A stretch of DNA of 60,313 nt, from contig NW_014577447.1 of the NCBI RefSeq assembly GCF_000485595.1, positions 82,066-142,378 on the forward strand, written 5' to 3'. The notes beneath the pieces were generated by a model, which ran no database searches, had not been told where the DNA came from, and saw only the letters and a program-made list of their open reading frames with translations. The stretch is from Priapulus caudatus (Eukaryota > Priapulida > Priapulimorpha > Priapulimorphida > Priapulidae). Position numbers and translations under genes: made by a program. The number at the start of each line of letters is the position of its first letter. Position 1 is the stretch's first letter. Positions 58,526-60,313 of the stretch are shown here, one piece after another.

Positions 58526-59015
58526 TTATTTTTTTTTATTTTTTTTATTTTTATTTTTATTTTTTTATACTCATTTATTTATTTACTCGTTTATTTATTT
58601 ACATGTTCTCCTTGCGATGAGAGTGTAACTCGTCAGTTCTGATCTTGATCAGCGGGACAACCGGCACCGGTTAGCGGCAGCGGCCGTGCGTGGCGGATTG
58701 TCGCGCTCTCTCCTTCGTGGTTGCATCACTTACCGGTGTGAGACTTCGCGTGCCGATCTCGGCTGCGCTTGTGACGAAAGCGCTTGCTGCAGACGCCGCA
58801 CGGATGACGTAGCACGTCGGCGTGCTCCTCCTCGTGCTGACGCAGCGCCGACGCCGAGGCGAAGGCGCGCTCGCACAGCCGACACGGGTGCAGTCCGTCT
58901 GTCGTCAGCACGCTCGACTCGCTGTCCGTGGCGCTGCAGACGGACGCACTGCCGCTTCCGGCACTCGCCGCGTCCCAGCCGCCGCGTGAAGCCGGACGTC
59001 CGCCGCATTCGTCAC
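48817..59015 (-). CDS. Multi-C2H2 zinc-finger transcription factor of the ZNF423/ZNF521 (OAZ) family, N-terminus outside window
   Basis: Six exons on the minus strand: 59015-58734, 56514-54933, 54261-54082, 52732-52552, 52123-51908, 51198-48817 (TGA). Phases join into at least 1607 residues. About 34 C2H2 fingers are visible: 2 in the first exon ([14 protein letters not shown] junction), 11 in the 1.6-kb exon with a Ser/Ala/Gln-rich linker, then pairs in the small exons. The last exon begins mid-finger: CNICDK joins [16 protein letters not shown] to make a perfect CX2CX12HX3H finger. [39 protein letters not shown] and KCTQKFFF match ZNF521/ZNF423 in order. In vertebrates these bind DNA and partner with EBF and SMAD proteins. 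Vertebrate proteins, as I recall, end at the KFFF finger. Here a Pro/Ser/Arg-rich linker, eight more fingers (one HSGEKPYEC linker) and an acidic Ser/Thr tail follow. The N-terminal exon is upstream, outside the window. Confidence 0.92.
53169..53230. mobile_element. Palindromic mini-element, copy 5
   Basis: TTATCAAGAGTCCATAATAG pairs with CTATTATAGACTCGTGATA, with two mismatches. It lies in a zinc-finger gene intron. The surrounding AT run is short, suggesting an older copy. Confidence 0.65.
53385..53475. repeat. Inverted repeat (hairpin) in zinc-finger gene intron
   Basis: The arms TCTATAGCCCTTCGCTCTGC (53402-53421) and its inverse (53445-53464) are perfect but for the end base. The outer TTCTAGA blocks extend the stem. 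Confidence 0.8.
53675..53768. repeat. GAA microsatellite
   Basis: (GAA)n tract in the zinc-finger gene intron 52733-54081. Confidence 0.9.
54430..54605. repeat. Duplicated ACCTACC-rich segment with perfect 20-nt hairpin
   Basis: Two diverged units of about 60 bp contain CACCTGTGA, GCAAGACCA and AACCTACC. At 54456-54496 the arms GAGGATAGCGGGTAGGTAGT and its exact inverse are separated by one base. It lies in the zinc-finger gene intron. Confidence 0.8.
56515..58733. other. Zinc-finger gene intron after the first visible exon
   Basis: Apart from the TTTA repeat at 58480-58610, no gene, RNA or element was recognised. Both borders are good splice sites in phase 1. Confidence 0.7.
58480..58610. 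repeat. TTTA-rich microsatellite
   Basis: (TTTA)n and T-rich variants, about 125 bp downstream of zinc-finger exon 58734-59015 on its strand. Confidence 0.9.
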
Positions 59016-59819
59016 CTGCGGACAGAGGAAATGGAACGCGCGTATTTAGAGCCGAATGATGGCAGTGGTGCGGTGGTGACACGCGATGTACATGGCGCGA
59101 CTTGTGCGAGAGGCGAGGTGTTAGGGTCACACTTATACGCACGCGAGCGTATATCGTCGCACGCACGCTGTTGACGACAATGTTGGCGATATCGACATCG
59201 GATGTTGCGATCGCCGGCTTTCGTTCATTACACCGTCAGTCGCGAATTAAGTTGTTCTTAATGATCAAAATAGATGTTTTTGTACTCAATTGCTGTACAG
59301 AATAAGCTTCTACCGCAGTTTATTCTTTAACCGGATTGGTTAAGTCGTGAGGGAGGCGGGGGATTTTTTAATTGAAATTCCTAAGCGCCTGCGAAAACGG
59401 CTGTTTCTCAGACAAACAATGCAGCAGGAGTGTACGGTGCCAGCAGAGACAAATCTTAATTCAATAGTCAGCTGAGCGGACAGAGATATGGATGCACTGC
59501 CACGTATATACACGATTAACCTGCGCCACAACTATACTACCAACACACGGCCACGCGTAGGTAATCTCTATATGCCTGCACCACACTGCAGTTTCCGCTC
59601 GGCATCCCCATGTATTTTCGCGCGTTCGCTATTGCTACTAGAGCTTTCGGTGGGGCGGGGAGGCGGGGTGACAACAAAGCGCATCCATCCTGTGACGTAT
59701 TGCTGCTATCCGTAACGCGACGCTATAGCGTCGGTTGTCTAGTCAGTGTCACGTTTACACATGCAGTCTGCGGCGACGGGCGTGTATAGCATTTAGAACA
59801 GCGAACGGTAGAACGACCA
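59016..59819. other. Sequence upstream of the first visible zinc-finger exon
   Basis: Begins with the acceptor of exon 59015-58734. No N-terminal exon of the family was recognised; it is probably right of the window. Confidence 0.6.
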
Positions 59820-60003
59820 CATACACATACGCACGCGCGCAGACATACACACAAACAAACACACACATACACACACACGCGTGCACACAGACACAAACAC
59901 ACGCGCGCGCGTGTATGCGCGCACACACACACAAACGCACACACGCATGTGTGCGCGCATACACAGACACGCAAACGCACACGCAAACACGCGCGCGCGT
60001 GTA

Positions 60004-60085
<82 letters not shown>

Positions 60086-60264
60086 ACACGCGCGCACACA
60101 CACACATGTACATGTACATACACATACATGTACACGATATATATTCACATGTAATATACATACACATACAAACGCGCAAGCACACGCGCACGCTCAAACG
60201 CACGCACACGCGCACGCACGTACGCACACACGCGCGCACGCACGCGCGCACACACACACACGCG

Positions 60265-60313
<49 letters not shown>
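59820..60313. repeat. CA/CGCA microsatellite at right edge
   Basis: ACACAC with GCGCGC blocks to the window end. It may be intronic to the zinc-finger gene, whose first exon lies further right. Confidence 0.95.

Overview
The window is nuclear DNA from an invertebrate animal. It is intron-rich, AT-rich between genes, full of CA/GT, CT and AT microsatellites, and contains two 10-base N gaps (16231-16240 and 44668-44677). Splice sites are almost all GT-AG and exon phases are mutually consistent. No bacterial or viral genes were seen. The exact phylum cannot be named from the sequence.

Five protein genes are supported by reading exons by eye and checking splice phase. From left to right they are: (1) the 3' part of an adhesion-type G protein-coupled receptor, + strand, 2246-5741. 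(2) A single-pass membrane protein with three CUB-like domains and a long PPxY-bearing cytoplasmic tail, - strand, 16961 down to 7498. (3) A complete peroxisomal Lon protease (LONP2), - strand, 32795 down to 20669, 20 exons, 846 residues, ending in the peroxisomal signal SKL. (4) CTNNBL1 (beta-catenin-like protein 1), + strand, 34702-46284, complete except for one exon that probably lies in the assembly gap at 44668. (5) A very large multi-C2H2 zinc-finger protein of the ZNF423/ZNF521 (OAZ/EBFAZ) family, - strand, 59015 down to 48817, with its first exon(s) outside the window and a C-terminal block of eight extra fingers.

The genes do not form one pathway. LONP2 and CTNNBL1 are head to head about 1.9 kb apart; CTNNBL1 and the zinc-finger gene converge. 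In human, as I recall it, LONP2 and ZNF423 both lie in 16q12.1, so their closeness here may be old linkage.

Introns and spacers hold many small DNA-transposon relics: a hAT fragment with a perfect 8-bp target duplication (14197-14995), two TTAA-flanked piggyBac-like elements (40238-41240 and 45621-46057), a TA-flanked element (26848-27169), a GGGCC-ended element (42771-43461), a long foldback with a nested element (35006-36681), and a family of at least five tiny palindromes sitting in AT or GT microsatellites. The most unusual feature is in LONP2: three tandem arrays start exactly at exon ends. Two of them copy an authentic 5' splice site many times. The third copies the SKL-stop end of the protein six times in frame.
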